DNA of 64,000 bases. Origin: Bdellovibrio bacteriovorus (lineage in GTDB: Bacteria > Bdellovibrionota > Bdellovibrionia > Bdellovibrionales > Bdellovibrionaceae). Of this stretch, positions 56,301-63,854 are shown in pieces. A program made the translations under genes and the position numbers. The notes beneath the pieces are model-generated. The model had not been told where the DNA came from, ran no database searches, and was given only the letters and a program-made list of their open reading frames with translations. How positions within the stretch are numbered: position 1 is the stretch's first letter; every line of letters begins with the position of its first letter. The DNA is taken from positions 124,001-188,000 of the forward strand of contig NZ_LUKE01000002.1 of NCBI RefSeq assembly GCF_001592735.1, in the 5' to 3' direction.

Positions 56301-58199
56301 ACTTGGTCCGGCCAAGATATTTTATTTAGTGATATCAAAAATTCTGTCGGCGGCTCCGCCTTTAACGTGGCTTCTTGTGCCGCAAACCAAACTGTCGCTT
56401 GGTCGTCGCTGACGGATTCATTCACTTGCCAAAACATTGGGTCTTTAGATGCGTCTGCCATCACCGCAGGAACTTTGGATGTAGCTCGCCTCCCCGCTGC
56501 GGTGACCGACGGTCTGTGGAGCAGCACTAGCGGAAATGCGTATCGTTCTACGGGCAACGTGGGCGTGGGCACGACAAGTCCCGTCCAGCTTATGCAACTG
56601 CATAAATCAACGGCGGCGTCGTCATTAACGGCTTACACAAACTCGAGCACGGGGGCTACTTTGTCCGATGGTTCCGTGGTGGGTATTGATGCCACAGGAA
56701 ATATGTGGCTTTGGAATCAAGAAAATTTACCGGTCTTGTTTGGAACCAATAATGGCGAGCGCATGCGTATTGCCGCTAATGGCAATGTTGGGATTGGCAC
56801 AACCTCCCCATCTGCAAAACTTGAGATCGGCGGAACACCCGGCACGGATGGTATTAGATTTCCGGATGGAACATTGCAAACGACGGCGGCCTCGACGATT
56901 GGGGTTAATAACACCTTTGTCAGCAACTGGCCGGATGTGATTTATTGTAATGACGGCAGCGAATATTCAATTCTTCACATAGACACGAAAGAATCTGCAG
57001 CCACCCGAGTATGGTATACCAAGGCCGCTGGCGGAGGCGCTCACTACATCCGCTTTAATTCGAGCAACGGTGCTTTCGTGGATACGACCTCCTTCACGGG
57101 TTATTCTGCTTGTAACAACAAAAGCATTTCTACCCTTACCAGCGAAGGGCGAACTCATAATATCGCTAAAGGCCCAGCGGCTCAGTGGCTGCAATCCGGT
57201 AACGATGCTTATTACAATGCAGGCAAAGTGGGTATCGGGACATCCTCTCCGACGGCTCCTTTGACTCTGGCCACCGCCTCAGCGGTGAACGGACCGCTTG
57301 CTTATTTCTCGACTCCGAATACGGCCGGCAACTGGAGTTACGTGCAAGTCGATCGTGGCACTTACAAAAGCACTTTCGGTATTGATCCAAACGGCAATGC
57401 CCATGTTTTTGCGGGCCCGGGGCAAGCAACGACCTTCTGGGCTAACGGAACTCAGCACGCCATCTTAAACACCTCAGGAAATTTCGGTGTGGGAACTGGA
57501 AGTCCGCAAGGACGTTTTGATTCAAATATCACGGATGGTGTTTGGGCGTACGCGGTCAGTCGTTCCGGAACTATGCTTGGGGGATTGCACGGAAACTCAG
57601 GCGTTCTGAACTTAACTGCTCTCGCTGGCAACCCTTTAACTCTGCAAGGAAATGGCGGAAAAGTCGGCATCGGCATGACCAACCCAAGCCAAGCCCTCGA
57701 GGTGAACGGAAGAATTAAAACAGCCTCGTCAGCCACGGACTGTGTCGGCGGCTGGGACTGCACGGCCTATTTCTGGGATATGTCGGTAGCTTCTATTTAT
57801 TATTCAGGCCTTACGCAAAGATCGGATCGCCGACTTAAAGAAAATATCACACCGCTAAAAGACGAATATTTAGATCGCTTAGAATACTTGAACCCAGTGA
57901 CTTACACTTGGAAAGATCCAAAAAATGGACATGGTACTAAGTTTGGTCTTATCGCTCAAGAAGTTGAAAGCGTATGGCCTGAAATCGTATCCACGGCCGA
58001 TGATGAAATGAAAACAAAGTCTGTCGATTACACTCAATTGATTTCGCCACTTTTACGACAAGCGCAAGAATCTAGAAAATTTAATCGCGAAGTGCAATCC
58101 GTGATCGAATCTTTAGAACAAAGCAACCGCGACAAAGACAAAGAAATCGCAGAGCTTAAAGCGCGTCTAGAAAAAATCGAAAAAGCCCTTGGCAAATAG
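53343..58199 (+). CDS. Mosaic fibre protein 4 (MAT-type adhesin) with tail-collar domain and S74 chaperone
   Basis: 1618 residues, the largest of the four. Signal peptide and common N-terminal domain, then three copies of the shared shaft module. Between copies 2 and 3, residues ~640-810 form a phage tail-collar domain (CPAGWLEANGATVSRTTYSALFSAVGTTFGAGDG, LPDLRGEFIRGWDHGRG...). The end is an S74 chaperone starting SDRRLKENI (Ser1494, Lys1499) plus a coiled coil. The collar domain is normally found in phage tail fibres. Three modules plus this insert explain its size. Confidence 0.88.
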   Translation: MECSGFSFYFFVLSALLSLLGPQRASASPPTFSYQGRILKSDGAPLQYNNVSFEFRITSPDGSCILYREQKNGVDMTNSKGIFDTPIGAGTKLFPADPLFTLIDAFENSGTLNCEGGATYNPINTDGRLLRVQFHDGGGWKSISPDNIIRSVPFSSYAAKAATSKRLGTKTETDFVLKSAIPVCGTGYVLTSTTSGVLTCALDGGTQLADGAVTPNKLETVSGLTAGSYGNSSTVPVITVDTKGRITAISTNTVTGLPVASGVSGKFLKSNGTAWSGQDILFSDIKNSSGTSAFNVAACGANQTVAWASLTDSFTCQSIGSLDASAISSGTLNVARLPSSLTNGAWNGDGTNVYRTTGRVGVGTNTPSQELDVVGKVNATEFCIAGSCISSWPSGGGGTVTNIATGTGLTGGPITATGTISIANGGVGTTQIADGAVTQNKLETVTGLTAGAYGSATAVPSITVDAKGRVTAISTNSITGLPAASGVSGTFLKSNGTTWSGQNILFSDIKNSVGGSAFNVGSCAANQTVAWSSLTDSFTCQNIGSLDASAITAGTLDIARLPSAVTDGMWGASTGNVYRSTGNVGIGTSSPALKLSVNGEVQLSSTGAVCNSTNAGALQYASGTLQLCNGTNWTSLSGAPAGLVSAFSVNTCPAGWLEANGATVSRTTYSALFSAVGTTFGAGDGSTTFQLPDLRGEFIRGWDHGRGVDSGRTFGSWQVGSYFIQRDANNAGNGIQPEFSDDAFGSNASWDGGGGRVSAPYTIPGTSITIAARAATALSTQGATVATNNLLVMRGARPRNISLIYCVSTATNTSSTVASTGTGTTNYIPKWTSTTGLGNSILFDAGTGIGIGTTTPSQALDVAGKVNATEYCIAGSCINSWPSGGGSGTVTNIATGTGLTGGPITATGTIAIANGGVGTTQLADGAVTQSKLETVSGLTAGAYGSATAIPSITVDTKGRVTAISTNTITGLPSAGTSGKFLKSNGTTWSGQDILFSDIKNSVGGSAFNVASCAANQTVAWSSLTDSFTCQNIGSLDASAITAGTLDVARLPAAVTDGLWSSTSGNAYRSTGNVGVGTTSPVQLMQLHKSTAASSLTAYTNSSTGATLSDGSVVGIDATGNMWLWNQENLPVLFGTNNGERMRIAANGNVGIGTTSPSAKLEIGGTPGTDGIRFPDGTLQTTAASTIGVNNTFVSNWPDVIYCNDGSEYSILHIDTKESAATRVWYTKAAGGGAHYIRFNSSNGAFVDTTSFTGYSACNNKSISTLTSEGRTHNIAKGPAAQWLQSGNDAYYNAGKVGIGTSSPTAPLTLATASAVNGPLAYFSTPNTAGNWSYVQVDRGTYKSTFGIDPNGNAHVFAGPGQATTFWANGTQHAILNTSGNFGVGTGSPQGRFDSNITDGVWAYAVSRSGTMLGGLHGNSGVLNLTALAGNPLTLQGNGGKVGIGMTNPSQALEVNGRIKTASSATDCVGGWDCTAYFWDMSVASIYYSGLTQRSDRRLKENITPLKDEYLDRLEYLNPVTYTWKDPKNGHGTKFGLIAQEVESVWPEIVSTADDEMKTKSVDYTQLISPLLRQAQESRKFNREVQSVIESLEQSNRDKDKEIAELKARLEKIEKALGK
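53957..54370 (+). repeat. Shared shaft module, fibre 4 copy 1
   Basis: Most diverged copy: KNSSGTSAFNVAACGANQ in place of KNSVGGSAFNV, and VTVFVEI-antisense differences at DNA level. Confidence 0.8.
54612..55043 (+). repeat. Shared shaft module, fibre 4 copy 2
   Basis: Lies directly before the tail-collar insertion; has SGTFLKSNGTTWSGQN. Confidence 0.85.
55267..55770 (+). other. Tail-collar domain insertion in fibre 4
   Basis: Encodes the domain with PAGWLEANG and LPDLRGEFIRGWDHG motifs, inserted between two shaft modules. Confidence 0.85.
56090..56510 (+). repeat. Shared shaft module, fibre 4 copy 3
   Basis: Two residues shorter than copy 2 (LPSAGTSGKF instead of LPAASGVSGTF). Confidence 0.85.
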
Positions 58200-58260
58200 T
58201 TCAACCCTAAGAGTCCCATAAGATCAGACTCCCATACATTCGTATATTATTTGTAAACTC

Positions 58261-58287
58261 TTAAGCATGCGAAAAACGTCCCGATAA
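58261..58287 (+). promoter_or_regulatory. Sigma-28-type promoter of the glycosidase-like lipoprotein
   Basis: TTAA (58261-58264), 15 bases, CCCGATAA (58280-58287; 7 of 8). Unlike the fibre promoters it leaves a leader of about 25 bases with a GGAAAGG ribosome-binding site. Confidence 0.55.
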
Positions 58288-58318
58288 GATCCTTTGGAAC
58301 TTTTGGAAAGGTTTTTTT

Positions 58319-60247
58319 ATGAAACTAAGACTGGCATGCTTAGTATTATTACTTCCGCTTCTCAACGGCTGCTCAGGCTGCAGCAGTTTTGAACTTCTTA
58401 ATACCTCCTCCTCTTCATCCGGCGGCAACACCACCTCACCAACCCCTTCCACGTTTGTTCCTGAAATCGACACTCTTTCATTGAATTACTTAAAAACCAT
58501 TCAAGATCAATACACCAGCTCGACGTCTTCGTTTTACGTTTTTAAAGATTCTCTGTCCCCCGCAAATCATTTCAATCTTGGCGCCACCTATAATGGCAAT
58601 GGCGGAAGTATTAGCTATGACGATAAGTCCTGCACTTCAACGCAAAGCTACACTGGCGATTCTTGCATCAAATTCACCTATTCTGCGACGGGGGCCATTG
58701 GTGATGGCGGTTATGCGGGATGGGATTTGCTTAACGGAGCTTTTCCTAACGGAGCCGGAAGTCCCCAAATCAACTACGGCACCATTGCTAACGCCGGGTG
58801 GAATTTAACGGGTGCGACGTCTTTAACTTTTTGGGCCAAGGGACAAAGTGGCGGTGAAAAAGTAAAATTTTATGCGCTGGGTGCCGGCTATAGCGTTGAG
58901 GCCAATCCCGACTCAAATCCCGAAGTTCATGTGATCGGGGCTGACGGCAGTGGCTTCATCACGCTGACCACGACATGGACCCAATATACGATGGATCTTA
59001 GTGCAGCGAACCTTTCTTATGTTTTGCGCGGCTTTGGTGCTGTCACAAGTTCCGCAGATTTAAATTCCACCAATGGTGTTTTTTACGTCGATGAAATTAA
59101 ATTTAACGGCATCACCAATTCCCAAAGCCTTGGCTTTTTACAAAGTTACGAATCCCCCGCTTACACCAATCCCGACGGATACTGGCGACAATCGGCGTAT
59201 TCATATGACAACGCCTTAGCATTAATTGCTTTTGTCGGAGCCGAAGAATATGTGCGCGCAAAAAAGATCGCCGATTCTTTTTTATATGCCTTAAGTAAAG
59301 ATCCCACTTTCACGGATGGACGCGTTCGCAATGCCTATACCGCCGGGGATTTAAAAATGGCCCCCGGCTGGGAAAATACGGGAGTCAGTCAAGCAGTGCA
59401 AATGCCTTTGATTTACGATTCAGGAACCGGATTGGTGAATTCAGATTCATACAGTTACGGAACTGCGACCGGAAACGTGGCCTGGGCGTTGTTAGGAATT
59501 TTATCCTATTACGAAAATTACGGAAAAAACCAAGCCGGTGCGAGTAATTATCTCACCGCCGCAAGAAGCATGGCTGATTGGATTCACAATGAAATGACGG
59601 ACTCTCGAGGGGCCGGCGGATTTAAAGGGGGCTATGCAGGTTTTGACGGCGCACAAACAACCGATGATTGGAAATCGGTGGAACACAACTTAGATATTTA
59701 TGCCGCCTTCCAACGATTGTGTTCAATAACGGGAGTAAACACTTATTGCACCGATGCGGCAAAAGCCAAAACGTTTATTCTTTCTATGTGGAATGCTTCG
59801 TCGGGATGTTTTTGGCCCGGAACTGGGACAGATGGCGTGACCACCAATACCGCGGCCTATGCTCTGGATGTGCAGGCCTGGTCGGTTTTGGCCCTTAAAG
59901 ACAGTAATTACTATCAGGCTCTTAACTGCGCTGATACGAAAATGAAAACATCCTCGGGAGCTTACTCTTTTGACGATGGCAACAGTCTTGGACACGATTG
60001 GTATGAGGGCACCGCGCAAATGCTTTCAGCCAATATTCTGGTCGCGAAAGCTTCAGAAGCCCAACGCATTTCGAATGTCTTAAAATCCGTCCGCAGAGTC
60101 GATGGAGCCATCGTCGCCACCCAGAGCACGCACTTTTCGACTTCTTTTGGAAACGGCTATTACAACCGAGCCCACGTCGGAGCCACCGCGTGGTATCTCA
60201 TTGCCCAGATGGGGATCAATCCTTTTTGGCATGGGCATCAACCATGA
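58319..60247 (+). CDS. Lipoprotein with carbohydrate-binding-like and six-hairpin-glycosidase-like domains
   Basis: 642 residues. Lipobox ending at Cys18 (LLNGC), then a Ser/Thr/Pro linker. Residues ~60-260 look like a beta-sandwich of the CBM11/CIA30 kind (GYAGWDLLNG, LTFWAKGQSGGEKVKFYALG, FYVDEIKFNG). Residues ~270-640 form an all-helical domain with alternating helix pairs and aromatic, acidic loops (WRQSAYSYDNALALIAFV, DIYAAFQRL, GHDWYEGTAQM) typical of an (alpha/alpha)6 barrel. Probably a surface carbohydrate-active enzyme. It lies just after fibre 4 and has its own sigma-28-type promoter. Confidence 0.72.
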   Translation: MKLRLACLVLLLPLLNGCSGCSSFELLNTSSSSSGGNTTSPTPSTFVPEIDTLSLNYLKTIQDQYTSSTSSFYVFKDSLSPANHFNLGATYNGNGGSISYDDKSCTSTQSYTGDSCIKFTYSATGAIGDGGYAGWDLLNGAFPNGAGSPQINYGTIANAGWNLTGATSLTFWAKGQSGGEKVKFYALGAGYSVEANPDSNPEVHVIGADGSGFITLTTTWTQYTMDLSAANLSYVLRGFGAVTSSADLNSTNGVFYVDEIKFNGITNSQSLGFLQSYESPAYTNPDGYWRQSAYSYDNALALIAFVGAEEYVRAKKIADSFLYALSKDPTFTDGRVRNAYTAGDLKMAPGWENTGVSQAVQMPLIYDSGTGLVNSDSYSYGTATGNVAWALLGILSYYENYGKNQAGASNYLTAARSMADWIHNEMTDSRGAGGFKGGYAGFDGAQTTDDWKSVEHNLDIYAAFQRLCSITGVNTYCTDAAKAKTFILSMWNASSGCFWPGTGTDGVTTNTAAYALDVQAWSVLALKDSNYYQALNCADTKMKTSSGAYSFDDGNSLGHDWYEGTAQMLSANILVAKASEAQRISNVLKSVRRVDGAIVATQSTHFSTSFGNGYYNRAHVGATAWYLIAQMGINPFWHGHQP

Positions 60248-60401
60248 TTATAGGCTATAAACATTCGGCAATTCCTGTCATGACGTACCGAGTTCGACAG
60301 AAAGCCCCTCCGTTTATCCCGCTAAATCCCTAAGGAATTCACTTTAACGAAATTTTCTCTGGCATCATCCCTGCAATGCTAATCGAAAAAGGGAGAAGCT
60401 A

Positions 60402-60965
60402 GTGAAAAATGTTTTAGCGATTATTTTAGTATCCATGATGGTGACTTCTACCATGGCTGCGGCGTCTCAAAATGAGACATCACTTTATTCCCCTCTAGCT
60501 TCAAGTCTCCTCAGCTCTGCTTCTGCAGAGTCGCTCACCTATTGGAATGAACAAAACTTAAGAGCAAATTCCAGCTGCTTACTGAGCATTGTGCGATCAA
60601 AAATGAATAGCACCAAGGCTTCAGCTTTGCCCGAGTTAAAATTTTCAAGCTCAACTTCATTGGAAGAATTTCAGGCCGCCATTGAACAATGGTGGGGCTT
60701 TCGCCCCGAAAAGTTTGTCAATGTTTACAACGCTAATACGAACACTTTGTATTTAAATAATAATAAAGCTTCTTACAAAAATTCACGCACCCCGGTGGAT
60801 TCTTTGGTGCATGAGCTGGTCCATTTTGTCCAAAGCAAAGACTTCAACGCGTCTCACGAAGACGGTGAATATTTAGAAGATCAAGCGGTTCAAGTGCAAA
60901 CCTGGTTTCGAGATAACTATGGTTTACACATCCAAAACGAAGACTATCAAGGTCCTTGTAAATAG
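60402..60965 (+). CDS. Small exported zinc metalloprotease-like protein
   Basis: 187 residues starting at a GTG preceded by GGGAGAAG. Signal peptide (about 1-20). HELVH at 137-141 is a zinc-binding HExxH; Glu159 in YLEDQAVQ, about 20 residues on, could be the third ligand in an ExxA setting of the gluzincin type. Compact, with two Cys outside the core. It lies just upstream of the caspase-fold gene, probably in one operon. Confidence 0.78.
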   Translation: MKNVLAIILVSMMVTSTMAAASQNETSLYSPLASSLLSSASAESLTYWNEQNLRANSSCLLSIVRSKMNSTKASALPELKFSSSTSLEEFQAAIEQWWGFRPEKFVNVYNANTNTLYLNNNKASYKNSRTPVDSLVHELVHFVQSKDFNASHEDGEYLEDQAVQVQTWFRDNYGLHIQNEDYQGPCK

Positions 60966-60979
60966 CGATGGAGAATCAG

Positions 60980-63772
60980 ATGAAAAAATCATGGGTCCTA
61001 GCATTCTTATTGGGAACAACTTTGGCCTCATCGCTGGCCATAGCTGCGCCGCTAGCTAAAAAAACTCAAGTGTGCTCAGTAACTATCAATTCATCTGATG
61101 AAATTGAAGTCTTTAAAAAAAATCTTAATCCCGCCACCCACGATTTTATCGAACTGACGACGTTACAGGAAAAAGACAGTGATGAAACTGAGGCGAATGC
61201 CAATTGGTTTCCTCTTGCCTGTAAGAAAAAGGTTCAGTGCGATATTTTACTTATCTCCGGACATTTTGGGGGCTCTTTCTTTGGCAGCTCCGGGCTAAAT
61301 CTTCCCGTGGAAGAACTTGAAAAAAAATCTTGCGATACGAGCTGTGATGGCGTTTTGCAGGCACCAAAGGAAGTCTTTCTTTTTGGATGTAATACTTTAG
61401 CAGGAAAAAACGCGGATCGCCGCACACCTGAAGAGTATCGCCGTGTCCTTATTGCTGATGGATTTTCCACCGAAGAAGCCGAACAGGTTGTGTCTTTCCG
61501 CTATTCTCCATTAGGAAATAGTTTTGGGGAGCGCATGCGACGTATTTTCCGTGGTGCTCCTCGCATCTATGGATTTGATTCCATCGCGCCATCGGGAAAA
61601 AATGTGCGCGGTCTTTTAGATAATTACTTTAAAAAAGTTCCAAAACAATATTACACCCCGGCCCATTTGAACAAAATCTCAAGTGATCGTAACGATATCC
61701 TGGCCCAAGCGCTAAAAGTGACGGCCCTTACCCAAGTCGCGGGTGCCAGCGAGCTGAAACGTGAACAGATTCCTGCGTGTTTTCTTAATAACGAAAACGT
61801 CGGTTTTTATAAAAAACTTCACTGGGTGAAGTCGGCCCTGAATTCAGATCAAAGCTTTCAGTCCCTGCCAGCCATCAATGAGTGGTTGATCAGTCTGACG
61901 GATCAAAATTATCAATGGCGCGACAAGGAATTCGAAGTCCTAGAGCAGGTCATGGCCAACACCACCTTGCGCGATCGCCTGGCGGCCATCATCAAAACCA
62001 AAGACACTTCCATGCTAGGAATGCAGCTAAAAATTCTTAGCTTTATGAAATTTTTTGGCTGGGTGTATGCCAAAGATTACTCAACAAAGCTGCAAAATCT
62101 TCTTTTAGGAGACATCAATCAAGATTATACGATCGAACATAAGGATCAAGTGTGTTCGTACGCGGAAAATCTGGGGATTAAAATAGACATGACGTCCGAT
62201 ATGATCCCTGCAGCGCGCTGGCAAGATCCAGAATTCTTGGACGTTTTAGCCTGCACTTCTATGTATCGCCCGGATGTCTTTAGAAAAGCCATGACACAAT
62301 ATTTAGAGTTGCCACAGAATTCCCCAGTGGGCGCATCCAGTCTGAACTTGATGCTCTCCTATAAGGTTCCGACAGCAGATCAGGCAGATATCTTCAAAAC
62401 TCTGGTGGGAACTGGGACTTCCCCTATCTCTGAAAAAGCCAAAGGTTACCTATGCTCTTACAGAGTCGAGGGAAAAATGACTTTAGCTTTACCGGAAATC
62501 CCACCGGCCCTTTTAAACGACAAAAACTATCTGGACTCAGCGCCTTGTTTTATCAAATTCAATCAACGCATTTTTGAGCAGCTTTTTACCGAGTACACTC
62601 AAGCCATCAGAAACAAAAATAAAGATCGCCAGACGCTGATGTTTGACGTCCTGCGCGACTATTCATCGAAGTCTTCAGATATTTCTAATAATACGGCTCA
62701 GCTCATGTTAAATGCAGCAGACAGTTCAGATGCCAAAATTTCTCAAGATATGGAATGGCTCATGATATACTACTTCGAAAATACTTCTTCAAAGTTTTCG
62801 CCGTCTATTGTTCAGCAGATCGCAAAAAAGGCTTTGAAAAAGTTTGATCAGCTTCAGTATCAAGAGAGCTATGAAACAAACCTTGTACAAATCATGATGA
62901 ATCAAAATAAAGAATATGGATGTTCTGTATTAAAAGAAAAGGCCCTTCAGGAAATCCCCAAAAACATCGCCGTTGCGGCACAAACTCTGAACTTCGCTGT
63001 CGATCATTGTCGCGAGAGTTTCAATGACGACACTTTGGCCACGTTTTTATCAACCTTAGCAAAGAAAAAGTCGACAGTACTGCGAGCCGGAAATCTTAAG
63101 AATTTAACAACCGCCATCAGTTTAAACTCCAACTATAACGGTCCGAATGAATATATCAGAATCCGTGACTGGAAGGAGCTATTGGCTCTGACAAGCCTTC
63201 TTGCGGAATCTTTTGAAAAAGGCGGCGAAGTTTTAGAACCAGAGGATATGCTTAAAGTCACCGACATGACCGTGGTTCGTCCACAAATTATCGAACAAGC
63301 TCTAAAAGGAAATGCGTCCGCTTTTGGTTTGATTAAGACTTTTTCCATCCAGGATGCCCGACTTAAAGAAGCGCTGGTCGCACAGATAAAGAAATCAACA
63401 TTAAAACATGCTGATGATTCTGGTAAACTCTCCGTCCTAATGACTTTAGATTCGTCCGCGGGCACAAAATTGCTTATGGAGCTATCGTTAAAGGATTCTA
63501 AATCAGCGCAAGAAATTTCTTGGATCAGTGTGGATCACAAAACATTTTGGCAACACCTTAAAGCCACCTTAGGCCGTGCGGATCTTAATGACAACGCGAA
63601 GGCGGAATATCTTAAAGCCGTCACCAAATTTTATATTGATGGCGCGGTGAAGGCCTCCATCCAAGAGGTCGATAAGCTGCTTAAAACTCAACAGCCGCGT
63701 GCGGTTCAACAGTTATTAAAAGCGTTAAAGGAACAATTAACGGAACGCGCGGCTGATGAAGAAATAATTTAG
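60980..63772 (+). CDS. Exported caspase-fold (CHAT/clostripain-like) protein with helical C-terminus
   Basis: 930 residues from the ATG at 60980, with GGAGA five bases upstream; another ATG lies 12 bases earlier. Signal peptide ends near LAIAAP. CDILLISGHFGGSF with His95 and KEVFLFGCNTLAG with Cys137 are the two strand-end catalytic positions of caspase-like proteases (C14, C25, CHAT). IYGFDSIAPSGKNVRGLLDNYF follows as in that fold. The remaining ~700 residues are helical repeats without recognised family. Probably an exported protease or a receptor with a protease-like domain. Confidence 0.68.
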   Translation: MKKSWVLAFLLGTTLASSLAIAAPLAKKTQVCSVTINSSDEIEVFKKNLNPATHDFIELTTLQEKDSDETEANANWFPLACKKKVQCDILLISGHFGGSFFGSSGLNLPVEELEKKSCDTSCDGVLQAPKEVFLFGCNTLAGKNADRRTPEEYRRVLIADGFSTEEAEQVVSFRYSPLGNSFGERMRRIFRGAPRIYGFDSIAPSGKNVRGLLDNYFKKVPKQYYTPAHLNKISSDRNDILAQALKVTALTQVAGASELKREQIPACFLNNENVGFYKKLHWVKSALNSDQSFQSLPAINEWLISLTDQNYQWRDKEFEVLEQVMANTTLRDRLAAIIKTKDTSMLGMQLKILSFMKFFGWVYAKDYSTKLQNLLLGDINQDYTIEHKDQVCSYAENLGIKIDMTSDMIPAARWQDPEFLDVLACTSMYRPDVFRKAMTQYLELPQNSPVGASSLNLMLSYKVPTADQADIFKTLVGTGTSPISEKAKGYLCSYRVEGKMTLALPEIPPALLNDKNYLDSAPCFIKFNQRIFEQLFTEYTQAIRNKNKDRQTLMFDVLRDYSSKSSDISNNTAQLMLNAADSSDAKISQDMEWLMIYYFENTSSKFSPSIVQQIAKKALKKFDQLQYQESYETNLVQIMMNQNKEYGCSVLKEKALQEIPKNIAVAAQTLNFAVDHCRESFNDDTLATFLSTLAKKKSTVLRAGNLKNLTTAISLNSNYNGPNEYIRIRDWKELLALTSLLAESFEKGGEVLEPEDMLKVTDMTVVRPQIIEQALKGNASAFGLIKTFSIQDARLKEALVAQIKKSTLKHADDSGKLSVLMTLDSSAGTKLLMELSLKDSKSAQEISWISVDHKTFWQHLKATLGRADLNDNAKAEYLKAVTKFYIDGAVKASIQEVDKLLKTQQPRAVQQLLKALKEQLTERAADEEII

Positions 63773-63803
63773 GATGCGACCGTACTGAGCAGGCATATAA
63801 ACA

Positions 63804-63825
63804 CGGAGCCCGCAAGTGGGCTCCG
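63804..63825. terminator. Hairpin between convergent genes
   Basis: CGGAGCCC/GGGCTCCG 8-bp stem with a 6-base loop. On the minus strand a TGTTTAT stretch follows, so it probably ends the partial minus-strand gene. Confidence 0.6.
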
Positions 63826-63854
63826 AAGATAGAAGAGAACTAAAAATTTCATAT

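Noticed and set aside
36813-57763. Many long antisense open frames under the fibre genes
   Set aside because: They recur with the shaft modules (the antisense of the repeat lacks stops) and have Pro/Val-rich, repeat-derived sequences without ribosome-binding sites.
36241-58199. Prophage interpretation of the fibre cluster
   Set aside because: All four have signal peptides, there are no capsid, tail, integrase or lysis genes, and the genes between them are ordinary cellular ones.
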